Notes: a model not told the origin generated them from the letters alone. Positions 23,369 through 32,295 are shown, counted from the stretch's first letter. The stretch: 64,000 nt of DNA from Variovorax guangxiensis (GCF_003952165.1 NZ_RXFT01000007.1:248001-312000); one strand, 5' to 3'. Program-made: numbers and translations.

Positions 23369-23893
23369 ATGACGGAGATGCAAGTGACAAAGATGACTTT
23401 TGCCGAGCAAATCAAGCACCCCAACTGGCAACGAAAGCGCTTGTCGGTGTTGGAAGATGCAAACTGGGAGTGCGAGAACTGCGGCGCGACGGATGTGACT
23501 CTGAACGTGCACCACAAGCAGTATGTCAAAGGGCGCATGTATTGGGAGTACGAGCGACACGAGCTTGAGTGCTTGTGCGAAGACTGCCACAAGGCCCACC
23601 ATGATGCGCAAGATGGTTTGAAGCAGCTTCTGGCGGAAGTGGATATCAATGCATCGTTCGCGTTGATCGCCGGGTTCCACCATCATTCTGACTGGGTCGA
23701 CCGCAAGAACATCGAGCGCGGCCGCGATTGCGATGCCCTGGCCTACGCAGCGGGCTTTATCGCTTGGATGGCGCATGGTCTCGAGATCGACGAAATGCAC
23801 AAGGTCGGCGAGTTCATCGCGTCCATGTGCCGCGAAACATCCGAAACAACGCTTGTGTTTCGGGGCGCTAGTCGCGTGTTTGGGAAGGCTTAG
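23369..23893 (+). CDS. HNH-type zinc-binding nuclease-like protein
   Basis: The product has about 174 residues. Its zinc-ribbon/HNH-like core is WECENCGATD, LNVHHKQYVKG, then LECLCEDCHKAHH: two CxxC pairs framing an HH pair, as in HNH nucleases. The C-terminal half is helical (LIAGFHHHSDWVDRK, IAWMAHGLEIDEMHKVG). The start is unclear: ATG at 23369, 23378 or 23393, or a GTG at 23291 overlapping the previous stop. A role in processing phage DNA is likely but unproven. Confidence 0.68.
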   Translation: MTEMQVTKMTFAEQIKHPNWQRKRLSVLEDANWECENCGATDVTLNVHHKQYVKGRMYWEYERHELECLCEDCHKAHHDAQDGLKQLLAEVDINASFALIAGFHHHSDWVDRKNIERGRDCDALAYAAGFIAWMAHGLEIDEMHKVGEFIASMCRETSETTLVFRGASRVFGKA

Positions 23894-23895
23894 TT

Positions 23896-24720
23896 GTGGC
23901 CCGCATCCGCACGATCAAGCCGGAGTTCCCTCACAGCGAGAGCATGGGGCGGGTGAGCCGTGAATCTCGCCTGTGCTTCATTCTGCTTTGGACGATCGCG
24001 GACGATGCCGGACGGCTTCGCGGGAATTCGCGAATGCTCGCGAGCCTTCTCTACCCCTACGACGACGACGCCAAGAAGCACATTGATGGCTGGCTCGATC
24101 AACTTTCCAGCGAGGGCTGCGTCGCCCGCTACGAGGTTGATGGAACGGCCTATTTACAGATCCTGAACTGGGCGTCTCACCAGAAGATCGACAAGCCTTC
24201 TCCTTCGAAATTGCCAGCTTTCGTCGAGTCCTCGCGAAAGCTCGCGAATCCTCGCGAACCTTCGGCATTGGATCAGGAAGGGAATGGAGAGGAAGGGAGT
24301 GGAAGTGGAGATAGCGCCCCGCCGCAATGCGTCGAGCCGCCGACGCTCACGCTGACCCTGAACGACAAGTCCGAACACCCCGTTTACCCGGCTTCGATTG
24401 TCGAGTGGCAAGCGACATACCCAGGGGTCAACGTGCCACAGCAGCTTCGGGAGATGAAGGCTTGGTGCACCGCGAATCCGACTAACCGGAAAACCAAGCG
24501 TGGCATTGAAGCATTCATCGTCCGATGGCTCAGCAAAGAGCAGGACAAGAGCGGACAGCAGCCGCGCTTCTCTTCGCCTGTGGGCGTCACTGTGCCAGGG
24601 CGTGAAGGTCGAGATCCCGCCCTCCTGAAGATCGAAGAGGACAGTAAGAAGGCTGCGCCCGTCCCGGCAAACATTCTCGAGAAGTTGCATGTCCTCAAGG
24701 GCAATGGAGTGAGCGCATGA
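23896..24720 (+). CDS. Phage replication initiator-like protein
   Basis: This 274-residue protein (GTG start at 23896) begins RIRTIKPEFPHSESMGRVSR and RLCFILLWTIADDAGRLRG, the hallmark of a large phage family with an N-terminal winged helix considered replication or replisome-organiser proteins. A central low-complexity linker follows, then a C-terminal helical domain (REMKAWCTANPTNRKTKRGI, FIVRWLSKEQ) like that used by O-type initiators to contact helicase. No helicase gene is present, so host DnaB is probably recruited. Any origin would lie in or near this gene; no clear iterons were seen. Confidence 0.75.
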   Translation: MARIRTIKPEFPHSESMGRVSRESRLCFILLWTIADDAGRLRGNSRMLASLLYPYDDDAKKHIDGWLDQLSSEGCVARYEVDGTAYLQILNWASHQKIDKPSPSKLPAFVESSRKLANPREPSALDQEGNGEEGSGSGDSAPPQCVEPPTLTLTLNDKSEHPVYPASIVEWQATYPGVNVPQQLREMKAWCTANPTNRKTKRGIEAFIVRWLSKEQDKSGQQPRFSSPVGVTVPGREGRDPALLKIEEDSKKAAPVPANILEKLHVLKGNGVSA

Positions 24721-24896
24721 CCCGTCGACACGCTGCGATCCAGCTCTTGCGCCTCGGCCCACTGCCACTTCGTGAATTCGTAGAGATCACTGGATGGCCC
24801 TACAAGACCGCCCGGCAAACCATTTCCCGCCTGCTCGAAACGGGCCACATCTACTACCTCGGCGAGCGCCCGCACGGGGTTTACGGAGCGTATTGA
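24717..24896 (+). CDS. Small winged-helix protein, 59 aa
   Basis: The product reads as a minimal wHTH: LRLGPLPLREFVEITGWPYK, then TARQTISRLLETGHIYYLGE. It overlaps its neighbours at both ends (ATGA upstream, TGATG downstream). It probably binds DNA or modulates the replication initiator; the role is unknown. Confidence 0.65.
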   Translation: MTRRHAAIQLLRLGPLPLREFVEITGWPYKTARQTISRLLETGHIYYLGERPHGVYGAY

Positions 24897-25342
24897 TGAA
24901 CTACGACATCTGGCCGGGCATCGGCCTTTCCGAAGAACCATTCGACTGGGTGAAGTTCACAGGCTCGGCAGCACTGAGCGCCAAGAGCACGGCCAACGTG
25001 GACCGGCGCCGGAAGGAGGGCAGCGATTTCAGCACCTTCCACGGCATCAGCAGGAAATCGGACGAGCTGAGCGCCCGCGGCGCACCGAAGACGCTGCGCG
25101 GCCGAGTGAACCCCGCTACGGGATACGGCAATGTTTGCCGTCCAGAGAGCCACAGCGGACGCATCCGTGCTGCGCTCGCCAATGGTCCGATGACTCGCGC
25201 GCAGATCTGTGCCGCCACCGGCGTCAAGCCATCGCACATCACCGCCTACATGAAGAACGACGTCGACAAAGGCCGCGTCATTCTGATCGCGGTGGAGGGC
25301 GAGTACCAGAAGTTTGCCCTGGCGGGAGGTGTGCATGCATGA
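24896..25342 (+). CDS. HTH-containing phage protein, 148 aa
   Basis: The N-terminal 75 residues (DIWPGIGLSEEPFDWVKFTG) have no known match. The C-terminal part (RIRAALANGPMTRAQICAAT, VKPSHITAYMKNDVDKGRVI) is a winged helix. It shares one base with the preceding stop. It may be a regulator or replication accessory factor. Confidence 0.65.
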   Translation: MNYDIWPGIGLSEEPFDWVKFTGSAALSAKSTANVDRRRKEGSDFSTFHGISRKSDELSARGAPKTLRGRVNPATGYGNVCRPESHSGRIRAALANGPMTRAQICAATGVKPSHITAYMKNDVDKGRVILIAVEGEYQKFALAGGVHA

Positions 25343-25533
25343 CGAACTTGGAACGCGAGCTGGATCACCTGGCGCGGAACTCGAGATGGCACCCGAACTG
25401 CGCGGAGTACTGCATGGCGAAGGCCAACTGGCTGGCGCAGAAGCGGCCGGAGGAGTTCGAGAAGCTGCCGGCGCTGCTGAGCCGCGCACTGCACGACAAG
25501 GCCACCTCTACGGGTGGCGGGGAAACGAAGTGA
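25339..25533 (+). CDS. Hypothetical phage protein, 64 aa
   Basis: The ATG at 25339 overlaps the preceding stop (ATGA). The protein is helical (TNLERELDHLARNSRWHPNC, then ANWLAQKRPEEFEKLPALLS) and has no recognised domain. Confidence 0.6.
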   Translation: MTNLERELDHLARNSRWHPNCAEYCMAKANWLAQKRPEEFEKLPALLSRALHDKATSTGGGETK

Positions 25534-25673
25534 TTGCCCTGAACTCCGGGAGTCTGGCGCGCGTGGTCTACATCGATCCGACGTGGGAGTGGTGCTCGCC
25601 GCCTTTCCATGTTGACGCCAGCGAACTGGTCCCGCTGCCAATGCGCTACTTTCACGGGGAGGTGCCGCGATGA
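25530..25673 (+). CDS. Very small phage protein, 47 aa
   Basis: The GTG start at 25530 overlaps the previous stop (GTGA), and its stop overlaps the ninB ATG. The product (ARVVYIDPTWEWCSPPFHVD) is aromatic-rich and likely folded. The function is unknown; the call rests on the exact tiling with its neighbours. Confidence 0.5.
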   Translation: MIALNSGSLARVVYIDPTWEWCSPPFHVDASELVPLPMRYFHGEVPR

Positions 25674-26131
25674 CCGCTTTCGCCCTCATCAATCCCGTCC
25701 AGGCCGTCCAAGTCTGGGAAGCCCAGTTCCGTGAGACCGTGAAGCCAGAGACGATGGCCGGCCACCGCTTGCTGATGTCGATCCGCCGGGAGACTCGTAA
25801 GGATTCGCAGAGCGCTGTGTTCCATGGGCTTATTGGCCAGATTGGCGCGCATCTTGGCGGTGAACTCTCGGACAAGGATGACGCCAAGCGCATCCTGCTC
25901 AGCGCCTTCCGTATCGACACGCTCAACACGCCAGACCTCAAGGACGAATGGGCGAAGCTGGGTGATCTCAGGATGGGCCGTGGCCTGCGTGGCGAAGTGG
26001 TGCTGCTCGGCAACCAGACGCGCGAGCTCTCGGTCAAGCTGGCATCTGCCTTCATCACATGGCTGGAAGCGTTCGGCGCGGAGCATGGTGTGCGATTCAA
26101 GACGCCGAAGTCGTGGGGTGACGCGCCTTGA
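25670..26131 (+). CDS. ninB: NinB-like recombination mediator
   Basis: This 153-residue protein is homologous in pattern to lambda NinB (Orf), which helps load annealing proteins on SSB-coated DNA. Matching features are RKDSQSAVFHGLIGQIGAHL, AFRIDTLNTPDLKDEWAKLG and TRELSVKLASAFITWLEAFG with an acidic patch between. It sits next to rusA-like and ref-like genes in the nin-type recombination cluster and probably works with ERF. ATGA overlap upstream; the rusA TTG overlaps its stop. Confidence 0.85.
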   Translation: MTAFALINPVQAVQVWEAQFRETVKPETMAGHRLLMSIRRETRKDSQSAVFHGLIGQIGAHLGGELSDKDDAKRILLSAFRIDTLNTPDLKDEWAKLGDLRMGRGLRGEVVLLGNQTRELSVKLASAFITWLEAFGAEHGVRFKTPKSWGDAP

Positions 26132-26508
26132 AGATCACGCTGCCATGGCCGGATACTCGCCTGAACCCGAACAACTGGAAGGGCCAGCACTGGGGGGTGA
26201 CGAGCAAACTGCGTTCACAGGAGAAAGAAGCCGCCTTCTGGCGATCCAGGGATGTTGTGGGGCGCACCGATTCACGGACGGTTGCCCTGCTGTGCAGTAA
26301 TCCACTCCGCGTGGACATCACATTCAATGCGCCCAACAAGCGAAAGCGAGATCTCGACAATCTGCTTTCTGCTCTCAAGCCCAGCCTTGATGGCATTGCC
26401 TTGAGTCTGGGCATTGATGACGAGCGCTTCCAGTTGATCTCTCTTCGACGAGTGTTTGTGCATGGGCGCTCAGGGTCTGTCGATGTTGAGCTGGCGGTGA
26501 TCGCATGA
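26128..26508 (+). CDS. rusA: RusA-like Holliday-junction resolvase
   Basis: This 126-residue protein has the RusA signature: LPWPDTRLNPNN at the start and KRKRDLDNLLSALKPSLDGI with the catalytic Asp residues, followed by GIDDERFQLI. The start is a TTG at 26128 that overlaps the ninB stop; no closer ATG exists. It would resolve recombination intermediates before packaging. Confidence 0.85.
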   Translation: MKITLPWPDTRLNPNNWKGQHWGVTSKLRSQEKEAAFWRSRDVVGRTDSRTVALLCSNPLRVDITFNAPNKRKRDLDNLLSALKPSLDGIALSLGIDDERFQLISLRRVFVHGRSGSVDVELAVIA

Positions 26509-26939
26509 CCTTCGCCCGCAAGCCCTACATCCGCAAGCCGCAGCCGCTTTACGCGCCGGTGGAGCGCCGCGGCACCTATGCCAACCAACCGTTTTCTGAA
26601 AAAGTAGTTGGAGTGCCGAAGACCAAGCGGGCGGCCGGCGGCGTACTTGAGCAGCTGCACAAGGCCCGGCTCGTCGAACTGGGCTGCATGTGCTGCCAGA
26701 TGGCGCTGGGCGTCTGCACTCCGGGCGTGGAGTTGCATCACCGCCGCGCCGGCATGGGCTGGGGGAGGGGGGACTGGCTGACCCTGATCCCGCTCTGCCC
26801 GGAGCACCACCGCGGCGCCACTGGCGTGCATGGACTCGGCACGAAGGGCTTCCCGAAGCACTATGGCTTCACCGAGCAGGACATGCTCGACAAGGCGCTG
26901 CAGCTGCTAAACGCCACGACAAAAGGAGGAACCCCATGA
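26505..26939 (+). CDS. Ref-like RecA-dependent endonuclease
   Basis: The 144-residue product has the Ref pattern: a basic N-terminus, CMCCQMALGVCTPGVELHHR with a zinc site and His pair, then LIPLCPEHHRGATGVHGLG and FPKHYGFTEQDML. P1 Ref cuts DNA at RecA filaments; the same is expected here. It overlaps both neighbours by 4 bp in the recombination cluster. Confidence 0.82.
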   Translation: MTFARKPYIRKPQPLYAPVERRGTYANQPFSEKVVGVPKTKRAAGGVLEQLHKARLVELGCMCCQMALGVCTPGVELHHRRAGMGWGRGDWLTLIPLCPEHHRGATGVHGLGTKGFPKHYGFTEQDMLDKALQLLNATTKGGTP

Positions 26940-27238
26940 ACAGCGTAGTCCTATCCGGCAAGCTCCGGCAGCAGGCCCGGATCGGCCGCCGCCGGCTGCT
27001 GAAGTTCGATGAGAGCGGGAACCGGATCGGCGAGTCCAACCCGGCCGCGATCCTGTCCGACCACGAGGTGGAGCTGATGCTCGAGCTTCGCCGCGAGACC
27101 GGGCCGGACGGCCGCCCCGCGCACTCCTATCTCTGGCTGGCCGAGAAGTTCGAAGTGTCCCGCGAAACCGTGCGCTCGATCTGCACCGGCCGCCGCCGGG
27201 CTTGCTTCGTGGCACGGACTGCGATGGAGGCCGTATGA
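26936..27238 (+). CDS. Small HTH phage protein, 100 aa
   Basis: A basic N-terminus (KLRQQARIGRRRLLKFDES) is followed by a helix-turn-helix (EVELMLELRRETG, SYLWLAEKFEVSRETVRSIC). The ATG at 26936 has an AAAGGAGG site. It lies just before terminase, where late-gene activators are often found, so it is a candidate regulator of the late promoters listed here. That link is inferred. Confidence 0.68.
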   Translation: MNSVVLSGKLRQQARIGRRRLLKFDESGNRIGESNPAAILSDHEVELMLELRRETGPDGRPAHSYLWLAEKFEVSRETVRSICTGRRRACFVARTAMEAV

Positions 27239-27774
27239 CTGAGAAGAAACTGACACCCATGCAGGAGCGGTTCGTCGCCGAGTACCTGATCGACCTAAAC
27301 GCGACCCAAGCGGCCATCCGTGCAGGGTACAGCGCCAAGACGGCAGAGCAGCAGGGGCCGCGACTGTTGGGGAATGTTGGAGTGGCTGCTGCTATTTCAC
27401 ATGCCAAAAAGGAGCGCATCGCCCGACTGGAGATTGATGCCGATTGGGTGCTGAAGCGACTGGCCCAGGATGCGACGGCTGACTTGGCCGAGCTCTACAC
27501 CGAGGCGGGCACGCTGAAGCCCGTTCACGAGTGGCCGCTGCCGTGGCGCACGGGCCTCGTGGCCGGCATCGAGACGGTGCAGGAGCGAGACGGCGAGGAT
27601 GCGGATGGGAATGCGGTCTACGCCACGGTGCGCAAGGTGAAGCTGCTCGACCGCACCAAGATGGTCGAGCTGATAGGGCGCCATGTGACCGTGGGCGCAT
27701 TCAAGGACAAGTTGGAAGTCGAGGCCACCGTGATCGGCCTAGCTGAGCGCATGCGTGCGCAGAGGGGGAAGTGA
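27235..27774 (+). CDS. Terminase small subunit
   Basis: The 179-residue product begins KKLTPMQERFVAEYLIDLNA and TQAAIRAGYSAKTAEQQGPR, the classic Terminase_2 pattern. It recognises phage DNA for packaging and works with the large subunit at 28270. The start overlaps the previous stop (ATGA). Confidence 0.93.
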   Translation: MTEKKLTPMQERFVAEYLIDLNATQAAIRAGYSAKTAEQQGPRLLGNVGVAAAISHAKKERIARLEIDADWVLKRLAQDATADLAELYTEAGTLKPVHEWPLPWRTGLVAGIETVQERDGEDADGNAVYATVRKVKLLDRTKMVELIGRHVTVGAFKDKLEVEATVIGLAERMRAQRGK

Positions 27775-28094
27775 TGTCTGTGCCGAATTGGGAAGAGATT
27801 GATCTTCGAAAGCTGGTGATGGATTGCATTCAGCCGTCCCAAGAGGAGTTGAGGCGGCGTCATCGCGACTACCTGCGGGCCATCGAGCCGCTGACGGCGC
27901 ACGTGGTGTATCTGTACTGCGTTTTCCCACCGCGCTATCTGCTGAACACAGAGACCAAGGAAATCACCACCATCCCTCCTGACTTCCCCCCGTGGGCGGA
28001 GGAGTCAATCACCATGACGAAAAAGATGATCCGCGAGATGGCCTCGTCTTTCGGCTTGGATGTGCGGAGCTGGGACCACAAAGAGGGGGAGTAA
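27774..28094 (+). CDS. Hypothetical protein between terminase subunits, 106 aa
   Basis: This is an acidic/aromatic protein (PNWEEIDLRKLVMDCIQPSQ, then HVVYLYCVFPPRYLL) with no known domain. The ATG at 27774 shares a base with the terminase stop. Insertion of small genes between terminase subunits is common; the function is unknown. Confidence 0.65.
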   Translation: MSVPNWEEIDLRKLVMDCIQPSQEELRRRHRDYLRAIEPLTAHVVYLYCVFPPRYLLNTETKEITTIPPDFPPWAEESITMTKKMIREMASSFGLDVRSWDHKEGE

Positions 28095-28273
28095 TGAACC
28101 TCGATCCAAACAGAGTGGCGACGGCGCTCCAGGCTTGTGAAGAGATGGAGCGGCACACTCGTTCAATGCTTGCAGAGTTCCCAGACATGCCGTTGGCGGC
28201 GCGAGAAGAGATGCTGAGGCATTTAGAAAAGATCGAGCGCGACCGGGCCGCACTCAGAAATGGACTCCAGTGA
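28094..28273 (+). CDS. Small helical protein between terminase subunits, 59 aa
   Basis: The product is almost wholly helical (VATALQACEEMERHTRSMLA, EEMLRHLEKIERDRAAL). It shares one base with the upstream stop, and its own stop overlaps the terL GTG. The function is unknown. Confidence 0.65.
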   Translation: MNLDPNRVATALQACEEMERHTRSMLAEFPDMPLAAREEMLRHLEKIERDRAALRNGLQ

Positions 28274-29712
28274 CCGACGCCGACATCGCCGAAGTCCTGA
28301 AGTACAAGCACGACCCCCTGGGGTACGTGCAGGCCATGTTTCCATGGGGCGTGAAGGGCGGCCCGCTGGAGAAGCACCCAGGGCCGCGTGACTGGCAGGC
28401 GCAAGATCTGCGCGACATCGGCGAGCACCTGAGCAACCCGGAGACGCGGTACAAGCCTCTATTGATGGCAACAGCATCCGGGCACGGCATCGGCAAATCT
28501 GCTGATGTGGGAATGATCTGCCAGTGGGGCATGTCTACCTGTGCGAACACCCGGATCGTGGTGACTGCGAACACCGAAAGCCAGCTGCGCACCAAGACCA
28601 TGCCAGAGATCGGGAAATGGTTTCGCATGGCCTACAACGCACCGTGGTGGAAGCCTGCGGCGATGCATGTGGCGTCAGCCGATCCTCAGGCAGTCGGGTC
28701 CTGGCGGCTTGATGCGACGCCATGGAGCGAGAACAACACCGAGGCATTCGCCGGCCTGCACAACCAGGGCAGCCGCATCATCATGATCATGGACGAGGCC
28801 TCAGCCATCGCGAACAAGGTGTGGGAGGTGGCCGAAGGTGTGCTGACCGACAAGGACACGGAAATCCTTTGGCTCGTCTATGGGAATCCGACACGCAACA
28901 CTGGCTACTTTCGAGAGTGCTTCCGCAAGTACCGCAACCGTTGGAAGACGAAGCAGATCGACAGCCGAACGGTGGAGGGCACAAACAAGGAGACGCTGCA
29001 GCAGATGGTCGACGCCTACGGCGAAGACAGCGATATCGTGAAGGTCCGCATCCGTGGCATGTTCCCCAGCATGTCCGCCAAGCAGTTCATCGGCACCGAG
29101 GACGTCGATGCGGCGCGCGGCCGGCATCTGCGGCCCGAGCAGTACGAGTTCGCGCCCAAGATCCTGACCTGCGATCCGGCATGGGAGGGCGACGACATGC
29201 TGGAGATCGGGCTGCGCCAGGGCCTGTACTTCCGCATCCTGGCCACCATTCCGAAGAACGACAACGACCTGCAGGTGGCCGCGATCCTCGCCAAGCACCA
29301 GGATGAGCAGGGTGCGCAGGCGGTGTTCATCGACGCAGGGTACGGCACTGGCATCTACAGCGCGGGCAAATCCTGGGGGCGCAACTGGCAGCTGGTCTGG
29401 TTCGGCGGCGAGTCGAGCAATCCGGCGTACCTGAACAAGCGCGCCGAGATCTGGGGCCTGATGAAGCAGTGGCTGAAGGATGGCGGCTCGATCGATGACA
29501 AGGACGATGCGCTCTACCAGGACCTGATCGGGCCTGAGACGGTGGGCCGATCGGACGGCAAGATCCAGCTCGAGTCGAAGAAGGACATGAAGGCGCGCGG
29601 CCTGCCATCGCCCGGCAAGGCGGATGCGCTGGCGTTGTCGTTCGCCTATCCGGTCAGCCCGGCCGGCATCCACAAGGCGCCGAAGCGAGAGTACGACCCG
29701 CTGCGCCGCTGA
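28270..29712 (+). CDS. Terminase large subunit
   Basis: This 480-residue packaging motor starts at GTG 28270. The ATPase has a Walker A-like ASGHGIGKS (69-77) and Walker B IIMIMDEAS with acidic residues near 174-177. The C-terminal nuclease part begins around FAPKILTCDPAWEGDDML, with FIDAGYGTGIYS and GKADALALSFAYP contributing acidic residues. It belongs to the terminase type seen in BPP-1/epsilon15-like podoviruses. Confidence 0.93.
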   Translation: MTDADIAEVLKYKHDPLGYVQAMFPWGVKGGPLEKHPGPRDWQAQDLRDIGEHLSNPETRYKPLLMATASGHGIGKSADVGMICQWGMSTCANTRIVVTANTESQLRTKTMPEIGKWFRMAYNAPWWKPAAMHVASADPQAVGSWRLDATPWSENNTEAFAGLHNQGSRIIMIMDEASAIANKVWEVAEGVLTDKDTEILWLVYGNPTRNTGYFRECFRKYRNRWKTKQIDSRTVEGTNKETLQQMVDAYGEDSDIVKVRIRGMFPSMSAKQFIGTEDVDAARGRHLRPEQYEFAPKILTCDPAWEGDDMLEIGLRQGLYFRILATIPKNDNDLQVAAILAKHQDEQGAQAVFIDAGYGTGIYSAGKSWGRNWQLVWFGGESSNPAYLNKRAEIWGLMKQWLKDGGSIDDKDDALYQDLIGPETVGRSDGKIQLESKKDMKARGLPSPGKADALALSFAYPVSPAGIHKAPKREYDPLRR

Positions 29713-29714
29713 AA

Positions 29715-29745
29715 GGTACGCGGTAGCCCTTCCGATTCCCACAAT
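29715..29745 (+). promoter_or_regulatory. Candidate late promoter, copy A
   Basis: GGTACGCGGTA (29715-29725) and CACAAT (29740-29745) are placed 25 bp apart from start to start. The same element and spacing occur at 32296 and 48353. Copy A lies in the short gap between terminase and the first head gene. Confidence 0.55.
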
Positions 29746-29790
29746 GCGCTCACTTTGAGGCGCCCCATGGCGCTCATTGGGGGCTGAACT

Positions 29791-30105
29791 ATGGGGATCG
29801 AAACTGGCATCGGAGCGCTTCTCTCGGCGGCTGGCACTGCTGCCGCTACTGCCGTTGTCGGTGCCGTCGTCTCCAAGGCCCTCGCGCCCAAGACGCCCGA
29901 GCAGAAGCCTCAAGCTGTCACACAGGCCGACGCGCCGCCGAAGCCGCAGGCGGTTCAAGACCCGATGGAGACGGCCAAGAAGAACGCGCTCGCCGCGTCC
30001 GCGAGCGGACAGCTCTCCGGCAACAACTCCACGTTGCTCACCGGCTCCAACGGTATCAACCCGGCGAACCTGAGCCTCGGCACTTCCAGCCTGCTGGGGC
30101 AATGA
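29791..30105 (+). CDS. Small virion-module protein, 104 aa
   Basis: The N-terminal half is a Gly/Ala-rich hydrophobic helix (LLSAAGTAAATAVVGAVVSK), followed by a Pro/Gln-rich linker and an Asn/Ser/Gly-rich C-terminus. It sits between terminase and portal; the stop overlaps the portal ATG. Similar small proteins occur at this place in related podoviruses. The role is unknown. Confidence 0.65.
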   Translation: MGIETGIGALLSAAGTAAATAVVGAVVSKALAPKTPEQKPQAVTQADAPPKPQAVQDPMETAKKNALAASASGQLSGNNSTLLTGSNGINPANLSLGTSSLLGQ

Positions 30106-31826
30106 GCGAGCAAATCACGCTCTCGACCCGCGACCGGGTGCTTCGCCGCATCAAGGCGCTGGAGCTTGAGCGGTCGTCATGGTGGGGGCATTGGAAGCAG
30201 ATCAACGACGTGCTCATCCCGCGTTCGGGCCGCTTCTTCGTGACGGACGTGAACCGCGGCGAGCGCAAGAACGACATCCTCGACGACACCGGGACGGCCG
30301 CGCTCACCACGCTGGGCGCCGGCATGCAGTCGGGCATGACCAGCCCCGCGCGCCCGTGGGTCCGGCTGGAAACTGATGACCCAGAGCTGATGGAGAACGC
30401 CAACGTCTCCAAGTGGCTCGACGACGTGACGCGCACCATCCTGAACGTCTTCGCGCGGTCGAACACCTACAACTCCCTGCACTCGATGTACGAGGAGCTT
30501 GGCGCGTTCGGCACGGCCTGCGCGGTGGTGCTGCCCGACTACAAGAACGTCATCCACTTCTACCCGCTGACCATCGGCGAATACTCGCTGGCAGCAAGCG
30601 ACCGCAACGAGATCGACACACTGGGCCGGCATTTCCAGATGACGGTCATGCAGATCGTGCAGCGCTTCGTGGCGCAAGGATCGGCAGAGCGCAAGTCGGG
30701 CTCCTGGGACTGGTCGAACGTCTCCACGCAGGTGAAGAACGCCTGGGATTCGCACAATCTCGACATCTGGATTCCGCTGTACCAGCTGATCGACCCGCGC
30801 CTGGAGCGTGACCCATTGAAGCTCGACAGCAAGAACATGCCGTGGCGATCGATCATCATCGAGAGCTCGGGCAGCGATGACAAGGTTCTCCGCGAGTCGG
30901 GCTACAAGCGCTTCCCCGTGCTGGCGCCGCGCTGGCAGGTGACGGGCAACGACACCTACGGCTCGAACTGCCCTGGCATGCGCGCCTTGGGCGGCATCCT
31001 CCAGCTCCAGCACGAGCACAAGCGCAAGCTGCAGGGCATCGACTTCCAGGTGCAGCCGCCGATCATGGTGCCGACCTCGCTCAAGGGCCAGGACTCGGAC
31101 TTTCTGCCCGGCGGCGTGACCTACTACGACGCCATGAGCGGCCAAGCCCAGCCGGCGCGCTCGGCGTGGGATGTGCAGCTCGACCTGCAGCACCTGCTGC
31201 TCGACATCCAGGACGTGCGCCAACTCATCCGCTCGGCCTTCTTCACCGACGTGTTCCTGAGCATGGACAATATGCCAGGCATTCAGCCTCGCAACGAGCG
31301 CGAGGTGCAGGAGCGCCACGAAGAGAAGCTGATGATGCTCGGCCCCGTGACCGAGCGGCAGCAGGGCGAACTGCTCACCCCGCTGGTGAACATCGCTTTC
31401 GACGCCTGCATGGAGGCCGGCATCCTGCCCGAGCCGCCCGAGGAACTGCAGGGCGTCGAGCTCAAGATGGAGTTCGTCAGCGTGCTGGCGCAGGCCCAGC
31501 GCTCTACGGCGATGGCTGGCGTGGACCGCTGGATCGGTGCCATCGGCGCCATCGCTGCGGCGAAGCAAGACCCGAGCGTATGGGACAACGCCGACACCGA
31601 CCAGGTGGTGCAGGACGCGGCCGGCTACCTCGGTGTCTCACCCGAGATGGCGCGCGGCAAGGAAGACGTGCAGGCCATCCGCGAGTCGCGCGCGAAGGCG
31701 CAGCAGGCCATGGCGCAGCAGCAACAGGCCGCGCAGGCGGCCGAGACGGCGAAGACGCTGGCGCAGGCGCCAGTGACGCCTGACAACGCCCTGGGCCAAG
31801 TGGTCCGAGGGTTTTCGAATCAGTAG
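30102..31826 (+). CDS. Portal / head-tail connector protein
   Basis: This 574-residue protein matches the T7-type head-to-tail connector family: LRRIKALELERSSWWGHWKQ near the start, ALTTLGAGMQSGMTSPARPW, and YEELGAFGTACAVVLPDY. The dodecameric portal forms the DNA gate at the head vertex. The C-terminal 60 residues are Gln/Ala-rich coil. Its family supports a podovirus virion. The ATG at 30102 overlaps the previous stop. Confidence 0.93.
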   Translation: MSEQITLSTRDRVLRRIKALELERSSWWGHWKQINDVLIPRSGRFFVTDVNRGERKNDILDDTGTAALTTLGAGMQSGMTSPARPWVRLETDDPELMENANVSKWLDDVTRTILNVFARSNTYNSLHSMYEELGAFGTACAVVLPDYKNVIHFYPLTIGEYSLAASDRNEIDTLGRHFQMTVMQIVQRFVAQGSAERKSGSWDWSNVSTQVKNAWDSHNLDIWIPLYQLIDPRLERDPLKLDSKNMPWRSIIIESSGSDDKVLRESGYKRFPVLAPRWQVTGNDTYGSNCPGMRALGGILQLQHEHKRKLQGIDFQVQPPIMVPTSLKGQDSDFLPGGVTYYDAMSGQAQPARSAWDVQLDLQHLLLDIQDVRQLIRSAFFTDVFLSMDNMPGIQPRNEREVQERHEEKLMMLGPVTERQQGELLTPLVNIAFDACMEAGILPEPPEELQGVELKMEFVSVLAQAQRSTAMAGVDRWIGAIGAIAAAKQDPSVWDNADTDQVVQDAAGYLGVSPEMARGKEDVQAIRESRAKAQQAMAQQQQAAQAAETAKTLAQAPVTPDNALGQVVRGFSNQ

Positions 31827-31835
31827 GAGCCCACC

Positions 31836-32141
31836 ATGATTTCCACCAAGATGTCGAAGGAGGAGGCGAAGGAATACGCCTCCGGCCCCAGCGCCGAGAA
31901 CGCGCCCGCCTACAGCTGGGGCACGAGCCTGTGCCTCGACGACGAACTGCTTACGCGCCTGGGCTTCACCGAGCCGCCACCGGTGGGCACGGTGCTCACG
32001 CTCAACGCCAAGGTGACGGTCACATCCACTGGCGTGAATCAGCAGCAGGATGGCGACAAGGAGTCTCGCTGCGAGCTGCAGATCACGGACATGGAACTGA
32101 AGGGCGAAGGGCCTGACGCGGCCAACGTCCTGTACGGATAG
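31836..32141 (+). CDS. Capsid staple-like protein, 101 aa
   Basis: The product (KMSKEEAKEYASGPSAENAP, then SLCLDDELLTRLGF and ESRCELQITDMELKGE) matches the pattern I know for epsilon15-type capsid staple or stabilising proteins, which clip neighbouring capsomers together on the head surface. The ATG follows an AGGAG-like site 9 bp after the portal gene. The name is based on recalled family resemblance. Confidence 0.65.
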   Translation: MISTKMSKEEAKEYASGPSAENAPAYSWGTSLCLDDELLTRLGFTEPPPVGTVLTLNAKVTVTSTGVNQQQDGDKESRCELQITDMELKGEGPDAANVLYG

Positions 32142-32295
32142 CTCGGGGACGCCCACTCCTTTCACTCGGGACTTGCCACCTGAGAACAGCTCGATCTCGC
32201 TAACCAGCTGTGGCCCGGACTCATTCCGCGGCTGGCATGCGCAAACCCCTGGGCGTCGGAAAGAACGGAAGGGGCAAGACGGGAACGGCTCAAGG

